A DNA stretch of 64,000 nt from Tateyamaria sp. syn59 (GCF_007995245.1 NZ_VCBA01000003.1:159256-223255); one strand, 5' to 3'. Positions 51,710 through 61,303 are shown, counted from the first letter of the stretch. The notes: generated by a model from the sequence alone, not told the origin. Made by a program: numbers and translations.

Positions 51710-53995
51710 ATGAACAAGGCAATTACTGATGGCGTCCTGCTAATGCCGCCCGCCTTTGCGGAAGGTTTGAATGTCTGGTCGAGCGGCGACGGCACGCCGG
51801 GGACAGCGACCTATCAAAACGCGGCCAACGCGGCTTTTGTCCCCGCGGATCAGGATTTCGGCGGTTGCCTTGAGTTGCAGAAGACATCCAACACCACGCG
51901 CGTCCGCTACATGGGACAGACGCCGCTGTTGCCGGGCTGCTATTTGCGGGTGACCGCGCGCATCAAGGCGGTCGCTGGCAGCCTGCCGTCGGTGCGCATT
52001 GCGGGTTATCCGGCGCGGGCCAGTGGCGAGCCCCTGGCTGGTGTTGACACGGCTGGGGACAGCGTGGCCCTGACCACCTACGGCGAGGTTGTTGAGGTGT
52101 CGGCCATCATCGGTGCAGGCAACCGGTCTGGCGTGGACCTCGTCTGGGGGTCACGTGCCGTCTATGGTCACTTTGGCATCGACCTGACCGGGCCGAACGG
52201 GGGCATCGTCCGCATTGACGACATCATCATCGAAGACGTCACGTCGGTGTTTTTGCGTGACCTGCTCGCCGTTGTGGATGTGCGCGACTTTGGTGCGCTG
52301 GGCGATGGCACGACCGACGACAGCGATGCGTTCGATGCGGCCAATGCCGCTGCCAACGGCCGGACCATCCTGATCCCCGAGGGTGTGTTCCGCCTGGAAA
52401 AGGATGTCGCATTCGAAGAGCAGGTGAAGTTCGAGGGCACGATCAGCATGCCCACTGACAAGATGCTGCTCTTGCGCAAAAGCTTTGATCTGCCGACTTA
52501 CATCGAAGCCTTCGGCGACGAGGTTCTGGCCTTTCAAAAGGCGTTTCAAGCGCTGCTCAACAGTTCGGACCACGAAAGCCTGGACCTGTGCGGGCGCCGT
52601 ATCGCCGTGTTCGAGCCCATCGACATGCAGGCCGCCGTGCCCAACCGCGATCAGTTCAACACCCGTCGCGTGATCCGCAACGGTCAGTTCGAGGCGCAGG
52701 GCGACAACTGGAACACGCAGACCGTCACCAGCCAGGCCACCTATTCGTCGTCCAACGGCCGCACGCTGACCAATGTGACGAACATTGCCAACGTCCCTGT
52801 CGGTGCGCATGTGACGGGCAACGGCGTGGGGCGCGAGATTTACGTGCGCAGCAAGAACGTGGGCGCCGGCACCATCGAGCTGAATGCGCCGCCCTTTGAT
52901 GCGGACGGCACGCAGAACTACACGTTCCGCCGTTTTGATTATCTGATTGATCTGAGCGGCTTTTCCAAGCTGTCGAAGTTCAACATGTCGAACATTGAGT
53001 TCCAGTGTAACAACAAGTGCTCGGGCATCATGCTTGCCCCGGCTGGCCCGACCTTTGAGTTGCAGGAGTGTTTTATCAGTCGGCCGAAAGATCGTGGGAT
53101 TACCTCGATTGGCGGTGGGTGCCAGGGTATTCTGATCGACCGCTGCCAGTTCCTGTCCGCGGAAGAGGCTGAGAACGTGGCGGACCGGACGTCCATCGGG
53201 TTCAACGTCAATTCGAACGATGCCAAGATCCGGGATTGCCGCGCAACACAGTTCCGCCATTTCATGCTGCTGGCCGGGCAAAACCACCTGATCAAGGGCA
53301 ACCACTTTTTCCAGGGCGATGCTGTCGCAGATGGTTTCCGGACCGCCGGGATCGTGCTGCAGGACAACTACACAGCCAGCGTGGTGACCGGAAACTACAT
53401 CGACAACTGCTTTGTCGAGTGGACAAACGAGCGCGACCCGACGCCGGGCTTTACCAGCGGGTTTTCCTTCAGCTCGTTCAGCCTGACCGACAACGTATTT
53501 CTGTCCGGCGATGTGGCGCCCTGGTTCAGCTATTTGGTCGTCAAGCCGCACGGGACCGGGCATTTCCTGAACGGGGTGACCGTGACCGGCAACCGGTTCC
53601 GGTCCATCAACGGCAACATCGACCGGGCCGAGCGTGTCGACACCAGTTTCGCCGACCTTGATCACAGCCGGAACCGGTCTGTCTGGTATAAGGGCAATTC
53701 GTATCACAATGTGCGCGAGCACGCTGAAAACCCGCTGGTCGTGGCCCACAACCAGGGCACAAACGCACGGACCTGGACGGTCGGTACGGACAAGAAGCTG
53801 CCCTTTGAAGGGTTCTGCCAGTTCGTGGATTCCGTCATGCTGACCGGCGATCTGCGCAACAATTCGAACCAGCGCCGCTATGAGACGCCCGTGGGTCGTG
53901 GCCGCATCGGGTCCGATGATGACCAGTTCTCGCTTGAGTTCAGCGAGGACATGCGTGGCTCCGTGCGTGCGACGGTTCGGATGGACAAGGACTGA
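51710..53995 (+). CDS. Pectate-lyase-like right-handed beta-helix protein
   Basis: A 761-residue protein. After an N-terminal carbohydrate-binding-like beta domain (residues 1-170), VVDVRDFGALGDGTTDDSDAF is the classic start of the pectate-lyase-3/GH28-related beta-helix. It continues with many helix coils (ITSIGGGCQGILIDRCQFL, VTGNYIDNCFVEW, VTVTGNRFRS). There is no signal peptide, so export by another route, or use as a tail-spike/depolymerase, is possible. ATG 51710 follows AAAAGGG. The substrate is unknown. Confidence 0.85.
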   Translation: MNKAITDGVLLMPPAFAEGLNVWSSGDGTPGTATYQNAANAAFVPADQDFGGCLELQKTSNTTRVRYMGQTPLLPGCYLRVTARIKAVAGSLPSVRIAGYPARASGEPLAGVDTAGDSVALTTYGEVVEVSAIIGAGNRSGVDLVWGSRAVYGHFGIDLTGPNGGIVRIDDIIIEDVTSVFLRDLLAVVDVRDFGALGDGTTDDSDAFDAANAAANGRTILIPEGVFRLEKDVAFEEQVKFEGTISMPTDKMLLLRKSFDLPTYIEAFGDEVLAFQKAFQALLNSSDHESLDLCGRRIAVFEPIDMQAAVPNRDQFNTRRVIRNGQFEAQGDNWNTQTVTSQATYSSSNGRTLTNVTNIANVPVGAHVTGNGVGREIYVRSKNVGAGTIELNAPPFDADGTQNYTFRRFDYLIDLSGFSKLSKFNMSNIEFQCNNKCSGIMLAPAGPTFELQECFISRPKDRGITSIGGGCQGILIDRCQFLSAEEAENVADRTSIGFNVNSNDAKIRDCRATQFRHFMLLAGQNHLIKGNHFFQGDAVADGFRTAGIVLQDNYTASVVTGNYIDNCFVEWTNERDPTPGFTSGFSFSSFSLTDNVFLSGDVAPWFSYLVVKPHGTGHFLNGVTVTGNRFRSINGNIDRAERVDTSFADLDHSRNRSVWYKGNSYHNVREHAENPLVVAHNQGTNARTWTVGTDKKLPFEGFCQFVDSVMLTGDLRNNSNQRRYETPVGRGRIGSDDDQFSLEFSEDMRGSVRATVRMDKD

Positions 53996-54005
53996 TCGCA
54001 CGCGG

Positions 54006-54665
54006 TCAGAACGACCGCCACATGCCGAGTTTGAGGGCAAGGATGCCGTCCTTGCCCTCGATCCCGAAGACGAAACTGGGTGCTTTTGGTCGTGGCTGCC
54101 AGACCACAGAGGGGGCGAGCGTCGTGCCTGTCTTACCGTTGGTTTCACTGACAAAGACCTGCATCATCACCTTGAATTTGTCGTTGATGCTGAGGCCAAG
54201 CGTGGTGTCGAGTTTCAGCGCGTCCTGCCCCTCGTCGAGCGCCCATTCGACCGCGCCATCAATGGCCAGCCAGCCATATCGGTCCCACATCTTGATGCTG
54301 CGTCCATAGCTGAGTGCCGTGCGTACAAACGGCTCTGAGGTGTCGTCGAACGTGGCGCCCAGCCCCACTTCGTAGGCGATCTTGTAGTTTCTGTCCCTGA
54401 GCGTGATCGGTTTTCGGAAGAACACAAAGCCGCTACCATTGCCTGGGCGACCGTAAGTCATGTCGATATCGACCTTGGCCCCAAGCGTCAGCTTTGGCCG
54501 CAGCCCATATTCGAAATAGGCCGAGCCATCGAGCTTCCCGGTTTCCTGATACACTCCACTGTAGGACAGAAAGCCTGTGCGATGCTCCCGCATCCATGCG
54601 CCCGCGCTTGCGGGCAACGCGCCGACGATCGCAAGGAGCAAAAAGAGTAGAAACAGGAGGCGAAT
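54006..54665 (-). CDS. Outer-membrane-type beta protein, possible ATT start
   Basis: About 219 residues. A Sec signal reads IRLLFLLFLLLAIVGALPASAGA if translation begins at ATT 54665, which has GAGGAG 8 nt upstream. The next in-frame starts (CTG 54656, TTG 54641) have poor spacing and the TTG form lacks a basic residue. The mature part alternates polar and hydrophobic residues with aromatic turns (TGFLSYSGVYQETGKLDGSAYFEY, FKVMMQVFVSETNG) and ends in F (LGMWRSF), typical of outer-membrane barrels. Function unknown. Confidence 0.7.
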   Translation of the reverse strand: MRLLFLLFLLLAIVGALPASAGAWMREHRTGFLSYSGVYQETGKLDGSAYFEYGLRPKLTLGAKVDIDMTYGRPGNGSGFVFFRKPITLRDRNYKIAYEVGLGATFDDTSEPFVRTALSYGRSIKMWDRYGWLAIDGAVEWALDEGQDALKLDTTLGLSINDKFKVMMQVFVSETNGKTGTTLAPSVVWQPRPKAPSFVFGIEGKDGILALKLGMWRSF

Positions 54666-55196
54666 GGCAGCATCTCCTCAAGCGAAAAATGCGCGATGAG
54701 CGTGGCCCCAACATGGTTAACAATTGATTATTCCGGTCCGTTGGTAAGGCGCGTTCCGTTGGTTGCGGATCCGCTTGCCCTCAAAAGGCACATTGGACTG
54801 ATCGTGCCGGTGGATCGGCCAGCGCATGAGCCCGCGTGATGTCGCGCATCAAGTTGGCACGAGGGGTGCCGCTGCGCCGTCGCAAGACAAAGGGCATGGG
54901 CGACTTGTTGGGCAATATTTTCTACTCTTTAGGCGAGACGTCTCATCAGCACCGTCGCGAGCAGGGCGCAGCCACGCGGGGACCACATCGGCTGGTGCCC
55001 GTCGGCGGCAAGTTTGATGACTTAATCACCAGCGATGACAATGGCTGCGGTGGCGCAGGTAAAGCTTAAGCCGAACAACATTTGGTGCATATGAAAGCCC
55101 TTGAATGAGGGGCTCGCGCTGTGTAGCGCGGCTGTGAAATACGCGCCCATCCTGGCACAATCCGTCCGCATCCGGCAGTTGGGTATTCCTGACGTG
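54666..55196. other. Gene-poor region
   Basis: 531 nt. A 77-codon plus-strand frame at 54836-55069 (MMSRIKLARGVPLRRRKT) lacks a clear ribosome site, domain or signal and is not called as a gene. An AT-rich stretch around 54716-54736 may contain the promoter of the leftward barrel gene. Nothing else stands out. Confidence 0.4.
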
Positions 55197-55616
55197 TTAA
55201 ACGATGGGTGTTGCGGTGCAGGCTCGGAACTTCTGTACCTCGGGTGCGGCGCCTGTCAGTGATACGGTCACAGCCGCTGTCTGGGTAAAGGCGGTGGCCG
55301 TGGAGTTGAATTCCAACCCGTCGAGCACATTGCCGAACCCCGCATCCGTGACCGTGAGGGTTTGACCGGTGGTGATGTGGCGGGTGGTCGAGATGGTATT
55401 TGGTTGTGCCCCGTCAAAGCGGATGGAGAAGGCGGGGGCGCTGGGCCATCCATCGGTGTTGGTCACAGCGATGGCGTAGAGCCGAGTGGCGTGGTCGTAG
55501 GTGACAGTGATCTCCGCGGCCTCTTCCTGATGCGAGAGAGTGCAGATAGGCGAGGGGCTGAAATCCCAGGCGTGAGCGGGAGATGCGAGCAAGGCGAAGG
55601 CGGTAAGGTAGCGCAT
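55197..55616 (-). CDS. Small periplasmic protein, unknown
   Basis: A 139-residue protein with a Sec signal (MRYLTAFALLASPAHAW) and a beta-rich mature part (ITVTYDHATRLYAIAVTNTDGWP, FSIRFDGAQPNTISTTRH). Two Cys (SPICTL and FRACTA) may form a disulphide. Start at 55616. I do not recognise the family. A perfect 22-bp palindrome lies 43 nt upstream of its start and may control it. Confidence 0.75.
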   Translation of the reverse strand: MRYLTAFALLASPAHAWDFSPSPICTLSHQEEAAEITVTYDHATRLYAIAVTNTDGWPSAPAFSIRFDGAQPNTISTTRHITTGQTLTVTDAGFGNVLDGLEFNSTATAFTQTAAVTVSLTGAAPEVQKFRACTATPIV

Positions 55617-55658
55617 GGGTCGGAGATAGGGTGGTCGTGAACCCGGGCCAGTCTTTGG

Positions 55659-55680
55659 AACGTTTCGCGCGCGAAACGTT
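55659..55680. promoter_or_regulatory. 22-bp perfect palindrome, probable operator
   Basis: Half-site AACGTTTCGCG followed directly by its exact reverse complement, 22 bp without a mismatch or spacer. The central CG and AACGTT ends resemble sites of LacI-family regulators. It is positioned between divergent genes, 43 nt from the leftward start and 134 nt from the rightward one. Confidence 0.6.
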
Positions 55681-55814
55681 TGAGTTTACAGTTGGTTAGG
55701 GGGTAGCACATATCGTGCCGGGGACCGATGCTACCGCCAGGTTCGGGTTGCATTCAGGGTACGGTGAGCGCGCGGTGCCTGTCATGTGCTATGATGGGGA
55801 TCAGGAGATGTGTC

Positions 55815-56133
55815 ATGCTCAGGACCGACCCGGCCACCGACCGCCAGACTGTTATCACCACATTTGATAGCGCGCCCGGCACCTGCGCCGACCTGCTCGA
55901 CAAGTTGCAGAGGGGCTTATGCCGACTTTATCTCGCACCAGCCGGGGTTCATAGCTGTGGGCCTGCATGGGAACGATGCGCAGACGCGGATCGCCAATTA
56001 CTCGCAATGGGCGCGGCGCGAGGATTTTCAGGCGATGCTGCGGACGGAGGAAATGCGGGAGCGGAACCGAGAGGTTGCGGGGCTTTGCACGCGGTTTGAG
56101 CCGGTGATGTATGAGGTTGCGGGGGTGTTTTGA
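55815..56133 (+). pseudogene. Antibiotic-biosynthesis-monooxygenase-domain gene, frameshifted
   Basis: ATG 55815 with AGGAG 7 nt upstream opens MLRTDPATDRQTVITTFDSA, reading into LLDKLQ. At 55911 one extra base breaks the frame; the next frame continues GAYADFISHQPGFIAVGLHG, then RIANYSQWARREDFQAMLRT and ends FEPVMYEVAGVF. Joined, this is a single ABM (ferredoxin-like dimeric) domain of about 105 residues. Either a recent pseudogene or a sequencing error; a programmed shift is unlikely, as no slippery heptamer is visible. Confidence 0.8.
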
Positions 56134-56141
56134 GGGAGGGT

Positions 56142-56202
56142 GTAGGGTGGGCTATTTGCCCACCTTCCGACGTGTGATTGGTGGGCAGATTGCCCACCCT
56201 AC
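56142..56202. repeat. Inverted REP pair left of the RAYT gene
   Basis: REP at 56142-56164 (GTAGGGTGGGC, TATTT, GCCCACC) and its inverted partner at 56180-56202 (GGTGGGC, AGATT, GCCCACCCTAC), 15 nt apart. Each unit is a hairpin and the two form a BIME. Nearly identical units occur right of the gene. Confidence 0.9.
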
Positions 56203-56238
56203 ATGGTTCGTTAACCATACCGTCGGATGATCCTGGTC

Positions 56239-56763
56239 ATGTCGAACTACCGCCGGTTCCGCGTGGAGGGGGCCACCTATTTCTTTACCGTCAATCTGGC
56301 GCAGCGCGATGGGACGTTGTTGACCGATCACATCGATCATTTGCGGATCGCCTATGCGCAAACCCGCCTCGAACACCCGTTTCGATGTGATGCCATTGTT
56401 GTGTTGCCGGATCACCTGCACGCGGTCTGGACACTACCTGCGGGGGATGCGGATTTTTCGGAGCGCTGGCGCAAGATCAAGGCGCGGTTTTCCCGTGCCT
56501 TGGGCGGCGATTACATGCGCAGTCCGAGCAAGGTGAACAAGCGTGAGAATGGATTATGGCAGCGCCGATTTTGGGAGCATTGCATTCGGGATGAGGCGGA
56601 TTTCCGAGCACATGTGGCGTATTGTTGGTCGAACCCGGTGAAGCGTGGGTATGTGGAACGCGCCGTAGATTGGCCATATTCGTCGGTCCATAGGGATGTG
56701 CGGTTGGGGCGGGTTGAGCCGGAATGGTGTGGGGCGGTTTTGGAAGGGGCGTACAGGGAGTAG
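56239..56763 (+). CDS. REP-associated tyrosine transposase (RAYT)
   Basis: A 174-residue Y1/HUH-type nuclease. The HUH metal motif is PDH59LH61AVW and the catalytic Tyr is Y128 in FRAHVAYCWSNPVKRGYV. RAYTs nick REP hairpins and are linked to their spread. The gene is bracketed by inverted REP pairs, and its own TAG stop lies within the right-hand REP. ATG 56239 fits the family start (MSNYRRFRVEGATYFFTVNL); ATG 56227 is an in-frame alternative. Confidence 0.93.
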   Translation: MSNYRRFRVEGATYFFTVNLAQRDGTLLTDHIDHLRIAYAQTRLEHPFRCDAIVVLPDHLHAVWTLPAGDADFSERWRKIKARFSRALGGDYMRSPSKVNKRENGLWQRRFWEHCIRDEADFRAHVAYCWSNPVKRGYVERAVDWPYSSVHRDVRLGRVEPEWCGAVLEGAYRE

Positions 56764-56831
56764 GGTGGGCAATTTGCCCACCGGATTTGGTGGATGTTTG
56801 GGTGGTTTGGTGGGCAGATTGCCCACCCTAC
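56760..56831. repeat. Inverted REP pair right of the RAYT gene
   Basis: REP at 56760-56782 (GTAGGGTGGGC, AATTT, GCCCACC) and the inverted unit at 56809-56831 (GGTGGGC, AGATT, GCCCACCCTAC), 26 nt apart. The second unit is identical to 56180-56202. The first overlaps the RAYT stop codon. Confidence 0.9.
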
Positions 56832-56873
56832 GATCGAAAAAATATCAAGTGACCTCGGAATTACAAGTGCAGG

Positions 56874-57434
56874 TCAGTTGAACGGGTCTGTTGATGCGCC
56901 GAAAGGATCCTGTTGGTCCGTAAAAGGATCAGAGATGTCAATTGCGTCCCAGCATTCAAATAGACTTAGAATTGCTGCAAACGATCCGCTCAACGAAAAA
57001 GTTGCCAAGCGACGTTCAGCATCGTTCAACACAGCCACAGCGTTGCCTCGTTGTAGCTGCTTAAGAAACTCTACTGACTTCTGATTGTCAGTCATTTGGA
57101 GGGAAACGCCAAAGTCTTTTGCACTTCCGTCCATCGTCCAACGCGAGTAGTCAATGTCGATCAGAAATCGGACCGGTCTCGGGGACAAAGACCAACGATG
57201 ATCGAAAACGAAGAGTGTCAAGTTCCCGCTATCATATGCGGTAAGGCTGAACGTCTGGTTCTGGCCATTCGTCGTTCGAGCCGCACACCACAATTGCCCG
57301 TCTTGAGTATCATGGGTCAATTCAACGCCCCAAGCTCCCTTCGCGAACAGTGTTTCGCTTGAATAGCGTTCCGCACTAACGTGTTGGGAAAAAGTAAGAA
57401 ATGATATCAATACTGCAGTAATCTTTGGAAGCAT
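56874..57434 (-). CDS. Secreted protein, unknown
   Basis: A 186-residue protein with a Sec signal (MLPKITAVLISFLTFSQHVSA). The mature part is beta-rich at first (GAWGVELTHDTQDGQLWCAA, FSLTAYDSGNLTLFVFDHRW) and then helical (SVEFLKQLQRGNAVAVLNDAERRL). The C-terminus is acidic and Pro/Phe-rich. Codon use and base composition are more AT-rich than the neighbours, so transfer is possible. Not recognised; weakly reminiscent of IalB-like periplasmic proteins. Confidence 0.7.
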   Translation of the reverse strand: MLPKITAVLISFLTFSQHVSAERYSSETLFAKGAWGVELTHDTQDGQLWCAARTTNGQNQTFSLTAYDSGNLTLFVFDHRWSLSPRPVRFLIDIDYSRWTMDGSAKDFGVSLQMTDNQKSVEFLKQLQRGNAVAVLNDAERRLATFSLSGSFAAILSLFECWDAIDISDPFTDQQDPFGASTDPFN

Positions 57435-57479
57435 ATGTGGAGTATTTCGCGATTCTTCTTATTTGTTAACAAATTTCTC

Positions 57480-59684
57480 TCACCGCTTCCGCCGCTTCAC
57501 ATTCCCACCCCTTTGACCAGCCCGGCCCGCCGTTGACCGCCCAGATGCCTTCTGCGCATCATCCACGGCCTTTTCCACCGCGTATTGCCGCGCCATGGGA
57601 TCGTCGGCAATCGCCAGGTCCACTGTTTCCAGCCGTTTGACCTCGTCCCGCAGGCGTGCGGCTTCCTCGAACTCCAGGTTTTCTGCCGCCTTGCGCATGT
57701 CGGCGCGCAGACCGTCGAGGACGGCTTGCAGGTTGCCACCGGCCATGGGCGCGTCGATCTTGGCCGTCACGCGGCTTTGGTCGGTGTCGCCCTGGTAGAG
57801 GCCCGCAAGTACATCCTCGACGTTCTTTTTCACCGTCTCGGGCGTGATCCCGTGTTCTTCGTTATAAGCGATCTGCTTGGCGCGGCGGCGATTGGTTTCG
57901 GCGAGCGCGCGCTCCATCGAGCCGGTGATCTTGTCGGCGTACATGATCACGCGACCATCGGCGTTCCGCGCGGCGCGGCCGATGGTTTGGACGAGGGACG
58001 TCTCGGAGCGCAGGAACCCTTCCTTGTCTGCGTCGAGGATGGCGACGAGACCGCATTCGGGGATGTCGAGCCCCTCGCGCAGCAGGTTGATCCCGATAAG
58101 CACGTCGAAGGCGCCCAAGCGCAGGTCGCGCAGGATTTCGATGCGTTCCAGCGTGTCGATGTCGGAGTGCATGTAGCGGACGCGGATGCCCTGTTCGTGC
58201 ATGTATTCCGTCAGATCTTCGGCCATGCGCTTGGTCAGCGTGGTACAGAGGGTGCGGTAGTCGTTGGCGGCGACTTTGCGGACTTCGTCCAGCAGATCGT
58301 CGACCTGCATCTCAACCGGGCGGATTTCGACCTCGGGGTCTAGCAGGCCGGTGGGCCGGATGACCTGTTCGGTGAACACGCCGCCGGTCTGCTCGATTTC
58401 CCACGTGGCAGGTGTGGCCGAGACAAAGACAGATTGGGGGCGCATGGCGTCCCATTCCTCGAATTTGAGGGGGCGGTTGTCCATGCAGGAGGGCAGGCGG
58501 AAGCCGTGTTCGGCCAGTGTGAACTTGCGCCGGTAGTCGCCCTTGTACATGCCGCCGATCTGGGGGACGGAGACGTGGCTTTCGTCCGCAAAGACGATGG
58601 CGTTGTCGGGGATGAATTCGAACAGCGTGGGGGGCGGTTCACCCGGTGCGCGGCCCGTGAGGTAGCGCGAGTAGTTTTCGATCCCGTTGCAAACGCCAGT
58701 GGCTTCGAGCATTTCAAGATCGAAGTTTGTGCGCTGCTCGAGCCGTTGGGCTTCGAGCAGCTTGCCCTCGCCCACCAGTTGGTCGAGCCGGATCTTGAGT
58801 TCCTTTTTGATGCCGATGATGGCCTGGTTCATCGTTGGCTTTGGCGTGACGTAGTGCGAGTTCGCGTAGACGCGGATATGTTCAAGCGATGCTGCCTTTT
58901 CACCGGTCAGGGGGTCGAATTCGGTGATGGCTTCGAGTTCTTCGCCGAAGAAAGACAACTTCCATGCGCGGTCTTCGAGGTGGGCGGGGAAGATCTCAAG
59001 CGAGTCGCCGCGCACGCGGAAGCTGCCCCGCTGAAAGGCCTGGTCGTTGCGGCGATATTGCTGGGCGACGAGGTCGGCCATGACCTGGCGCTGGTCGTAT
59101 TCCTTGCCGACCTTGAGGTCCTGGGTCATGGCTCCATAGGTTTCGACCGACCCGATGCCGTAGATGCAGGAGACGGAGGCGACGATAATCACGTCATCCC
59201 GTTCCAGCAGTGCCCGCGTGGCCGAGTGGCGCATGCGGTCGATCTGTTCGTTGATCTGACTTTCTTTCTCGATGTACGTGTCGCTGCGCGGAACGTAGGC
59301 TTCGGGCTGGTAGTAGTCGTAGTAGCTCACGAAGTATTCGACGGCGTTGTCGGGGAAGAACCCTTTGAACTCGCCATAGAGCTGGGCCGCGAGGGTTTTG
59401 TTGGGGGCGAGGATGATGGCCGGGCGCTGGGTTTCCTCGATCACCTTGGCCATGGTGTAGGTTTTGCCGGTGCCCGTCGCGCCCAGCAGCACTTGGTCGC
59501 GGTCGCCGTCCAGAACCCCTTGGGACAGTTCCTTGATCGCGGTGGGCTGGTCGCCTGCGGGTTTGAACTCGGTGTTCATCACCAGCGCTTTGCCGCCTTC
59601 GAGTTTCAGGCGGGTGCGGACGTCCTCGGCCGGGTTGGCGAGGTAGGTGGTGGGTTCGGAGGAATCGGTGTGTGCGTAGGCCAT
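57480..59684 (-). CDS. uvrB: Excinuclease ABC subunit B
   Basis: A 734-residue nucleotide-excision-repair helicase that loads on lesions with UvrA and recruits UvrC. Walker [15 protein letters not shown], the beta-hairpin [25 protein letters not shown]-type FADESH, motif [14 protein letters not shown] and the C-terminal UVR motif [20 protein letters not shown] that contacts UvrC. Start MAYAHTDSS at 59684; a TTG six codons earlier is less likely. Full length. Confidence 0.97.
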   Translation of the reverse strand: MAYAHTDSSEPTTYLANPAEDVRTRLKLEGGKALVMNTEFKPAGDQPTAIKELSQGVLDGDRDQVLLGATGTGKTYTMAKVIEETQRPAIILAPNKTLAAQLYGEFKGFFPDNAVEYFVSYYDYYQPEAYVPRSDTYIEKESQINEQIDRMRHSATRALLERDDVIIVASVSCIYGIGSVETYGAMTQDLKVGKEYDQRQVMADLVAQQYRRNDQAFQRGSFRVRGDSLEIFPAHLEDRAWKLSFFGEELEAITEFDPLTGEKAASLEHIRVYANSHYVTPKPTMNQAIIGIKKELKIRLDQLVGEGKLLEAQRLEQRTNFDLEMLEATGVCNGIENYSRYLTGRAPGEPPPTLFEFIPDNAIVFADESHVSVPQIGGMYKGDYRRKFTLAEHGFRLPSCMDNRPLKFEEWDAMRPQSVFVSATPATWEIEQTGGVFTEQVIRPTGLLDPEVEIRPVEMQVDDLLDEVRKVAANDYRTLCTTLTKRMAEDLTEYMHEQGIRVRYMHSDIDTLERIEILRDLRLGAFDVLIGINLLREGLDIPECGLVAILDADKEGFLRSETSLVQTIGRAARNADGRVIMYADKITGSMERALAETNRRRAKQIAYNEEHGITPETVKKNVEDVLAGLYQGDTDQSRVTAKIDAPMAGGNLQAVLDGLRADMRKAAENLEFEEAARLRDEVKRLETVDLAIADDPMARQYAVEKAVDDAQKASGRSTAGRAGQRGGNVKRRKR

Positions 59685-59738
59685 GCACGTAATCTGGCGC
59701 AAAGGGGTCGGGGCGCAAGTGGGTGCGGCGCTTTGCTG

Positions 59739-60893
59739 TCAGGAATTGGCAGGAGCATGCAGCGGCATTGGATCGTCCACCCCTTTGAGTGTTTCGGTGC
59801 TGACGTGTCGCGTGGGCATGCCGGTCAGGTGTGCGGCTGTGTCTGAGAGCAGGACGGGTTCGTTGAGGCGGCCGCAGAACGCTTCAACACGGCTGGCGAT
59901 ATTGACGGACTGGCCCAGCACGGTGAAGTCCAGTCGTTCGCGCGCGCCGACATTGCCGTAGAGCAGTTTGCCGAAGTGGATGCCAGTGCCGAAGGGGACG
60001 GGCAGGTCGGCGAGGGCGGCGATGCCGAGTGCCGCGTGGGCTGCGCTGAGGGCCTGGCGGCAGGCCTCAACCTGTCCTGCCTCGCTGCCGTCGGAGGGGA
60101 AGAGGGCCAGCACGCCGTCTCCGGTGAATTTCAGGATCTCGCCGCCATTGTTGTCGATGGCGTCCGACATGACCTCGAAATAGCGGTTGGCGACGTCGAG
60201 CACGTGCTCGGCAGACTGCGAGGCGTTGAGGGCGGTCCAGCCGCGGATATCGGAAAAAAGGATGGCCGCCTCGATTTGCGAGATGTCGCCGCGGGTCATC
60301 TCACCGTCGAGCACCCGTTGTCCGGTCCGGGGCCCGAGGTAGCTGGTCGCGATGGCGGTGGCGAGGTGGTCGTGGCGGCGCGCTTCGACGATGGGGGCCA
60401 GCACTTCGGACAGCGTGTCGAGCAGCGTGAGATCGTCGGCGCTAAACTCGGCCCCATCGGCCACGAAGATGATCATGCCGAAGCTGCCCGTGGCAAAGTG
60501 CATCGGGCGTCCATACCAGTCGGCCGCCCCGCGTGCCTTAAGCTCGTGCAGGATCAGGTGGTCGTCCGGGCCGAGCGTGTTGTCGAGCCGTCGGCGGTAG
60601 GGGGCCTGGCTGGTCGAGATTTTCTCCATCGGACTGCCGATATAGGTTGAGCGACTTTCGATGCCGTGGGGTGCGCGTAGCTGGGCCTTGTCTTCGGCGT
60701 CGTTGCCGCCGGGATCCCAGATGTAGCTGACGGCTGCGATCAGCGGATGGGTTGTGCGCATGCCCACGCGCAGCCGCATCAGCGGAATGCCCGCGGCACG
60801 CAGTTTCGGCCCCAATTCGTCTGTGAGGATCTGGAGGCCCTGGTGGCGTCCGGTCTTGAGGATCCAGTCAATGAAAGGGGCCGGGTCGTGCAT
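59739..60893 (-). CDS. Class III adenylate cyclase
   Basis: A 384-residue protein. Residues 1-190 form a GAF-like or related sensor domain (YIGSPMEKISTSQAPYRRRL, FGMIIFVADGAEFSADDLTLLDTLSEVL). Residues 200-370 are the cyclase: metal Asp D215 in ILFSDIRGWTAL and D259 in FTGDGVLALFP, adenine-selecting Lys K255 in EILKFTGDG and Asp in LDFTVLGQSVNIASR. This pattern fits ATP rather than GTP. There is no membrane span, so it is a soluble cAMP producer. Confidence 0.9.
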   Translation of the reverse strand: MHDPAPFIDWILKTGRHQGLQILTDELGPKLRAAGIPLMRLRVGMRTTHPLIAAVSYIWDPGGNDAEDKAQLRAPHGIESRSTYIGSPMEKISTSQAPYRRRLDNTLGPDDHLILHELKARGAADWYGRPMHFATGSFGMIIFVADGAEFSADDLTLLDTLSEVLAPIVEARRHDHLATAIATSYLGPRTGQRVLDGEMTRGDISQIEAAILFSDIRGWTALNASQSAEHVLDVANRYFEVMSDAIDNNGGEILKFTGDGVLALFPSDGSEAGQVEACRQALSAAHAALGIAALADLPVPFGTGIHFGKLLYGNVGARERLDFTVLGQSVNIASRVEAFCGRLNEPVLLSDTAAHLTGMPTRHVSTETLKGVDDPMPLHAPANS

Positions 60894-60991
60894 GGTTTAG
60901 ATATGATCCTGATTGTATCTGAGACAATTCGCATCTTGCAGCGGTGCGCGGAATTCCCGATATGTTTCGCAGCTGCATCAGGAGCCATGGA

Positions 60992-61303
60992 ATGCGCGCA
61001 CGTATCTATCAGCCTGCCAAGACGGCCATGTCGTCGGGCACCGCCAAAACCAAGCATTGGGTGCTGGAATTTGCGCCGTCCTCGGCCCGGTCGGTGGACC
61101 CGCTGATGGGCTGGACGTCGTCGTCCGACACGCAGGCGCAGGTGAAAATGACCTTCGACACCAAGGAGGCCGCGCTCGACTATGCCAAGGAGCATGGCAT
61201 CGACGCGCAGGTGCAAGAGCCGAACAAGCGCAAGGCCAACATCCGGCCCGGCGGTTATGGCGACAACTTTGCCACCAATCGGCGCGGGGCATGGACGCAC
61301 TAA
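60992..61303 (+). CDS. NDUFS4-like protein (ETC complex I subunit)
   Basis: A 103-residue protein homologous to the 18-kDa NDUFS4 accessory subunit of complex I, found in alphaproteobacteria and mitochondria. The pattern [27 protein letters not shown] and [24 protein letters not shown] is typical, as is the basic end ([15 protein letters not shown]). ATG 60992 has AGGAG 7 nt upstream. It overlaps the GNAT gene by 13 nt. Confidence 0.93.
   Translation: MRARIYQPAKTAMSSGTAKTKHWVLEFAPSSARSVDPLMGWTSSSDTQAQVKMTFDTKEAALDYAKEHGIDAQVQEPNKRKANIRPGGYGDNFATNRRGAWTH

Noticed and set aside
54836-55069. 77-codon plus-strand frame
   Set aside because: Basic N-terminus but no ribosome site, no fold and no conserved neighbour; could be real but cannot be supported.
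58434-59846. 470-codon plus-strand frame opposite uvrB
   Set aside because: Antisense shadow of uvrB; no motifs.
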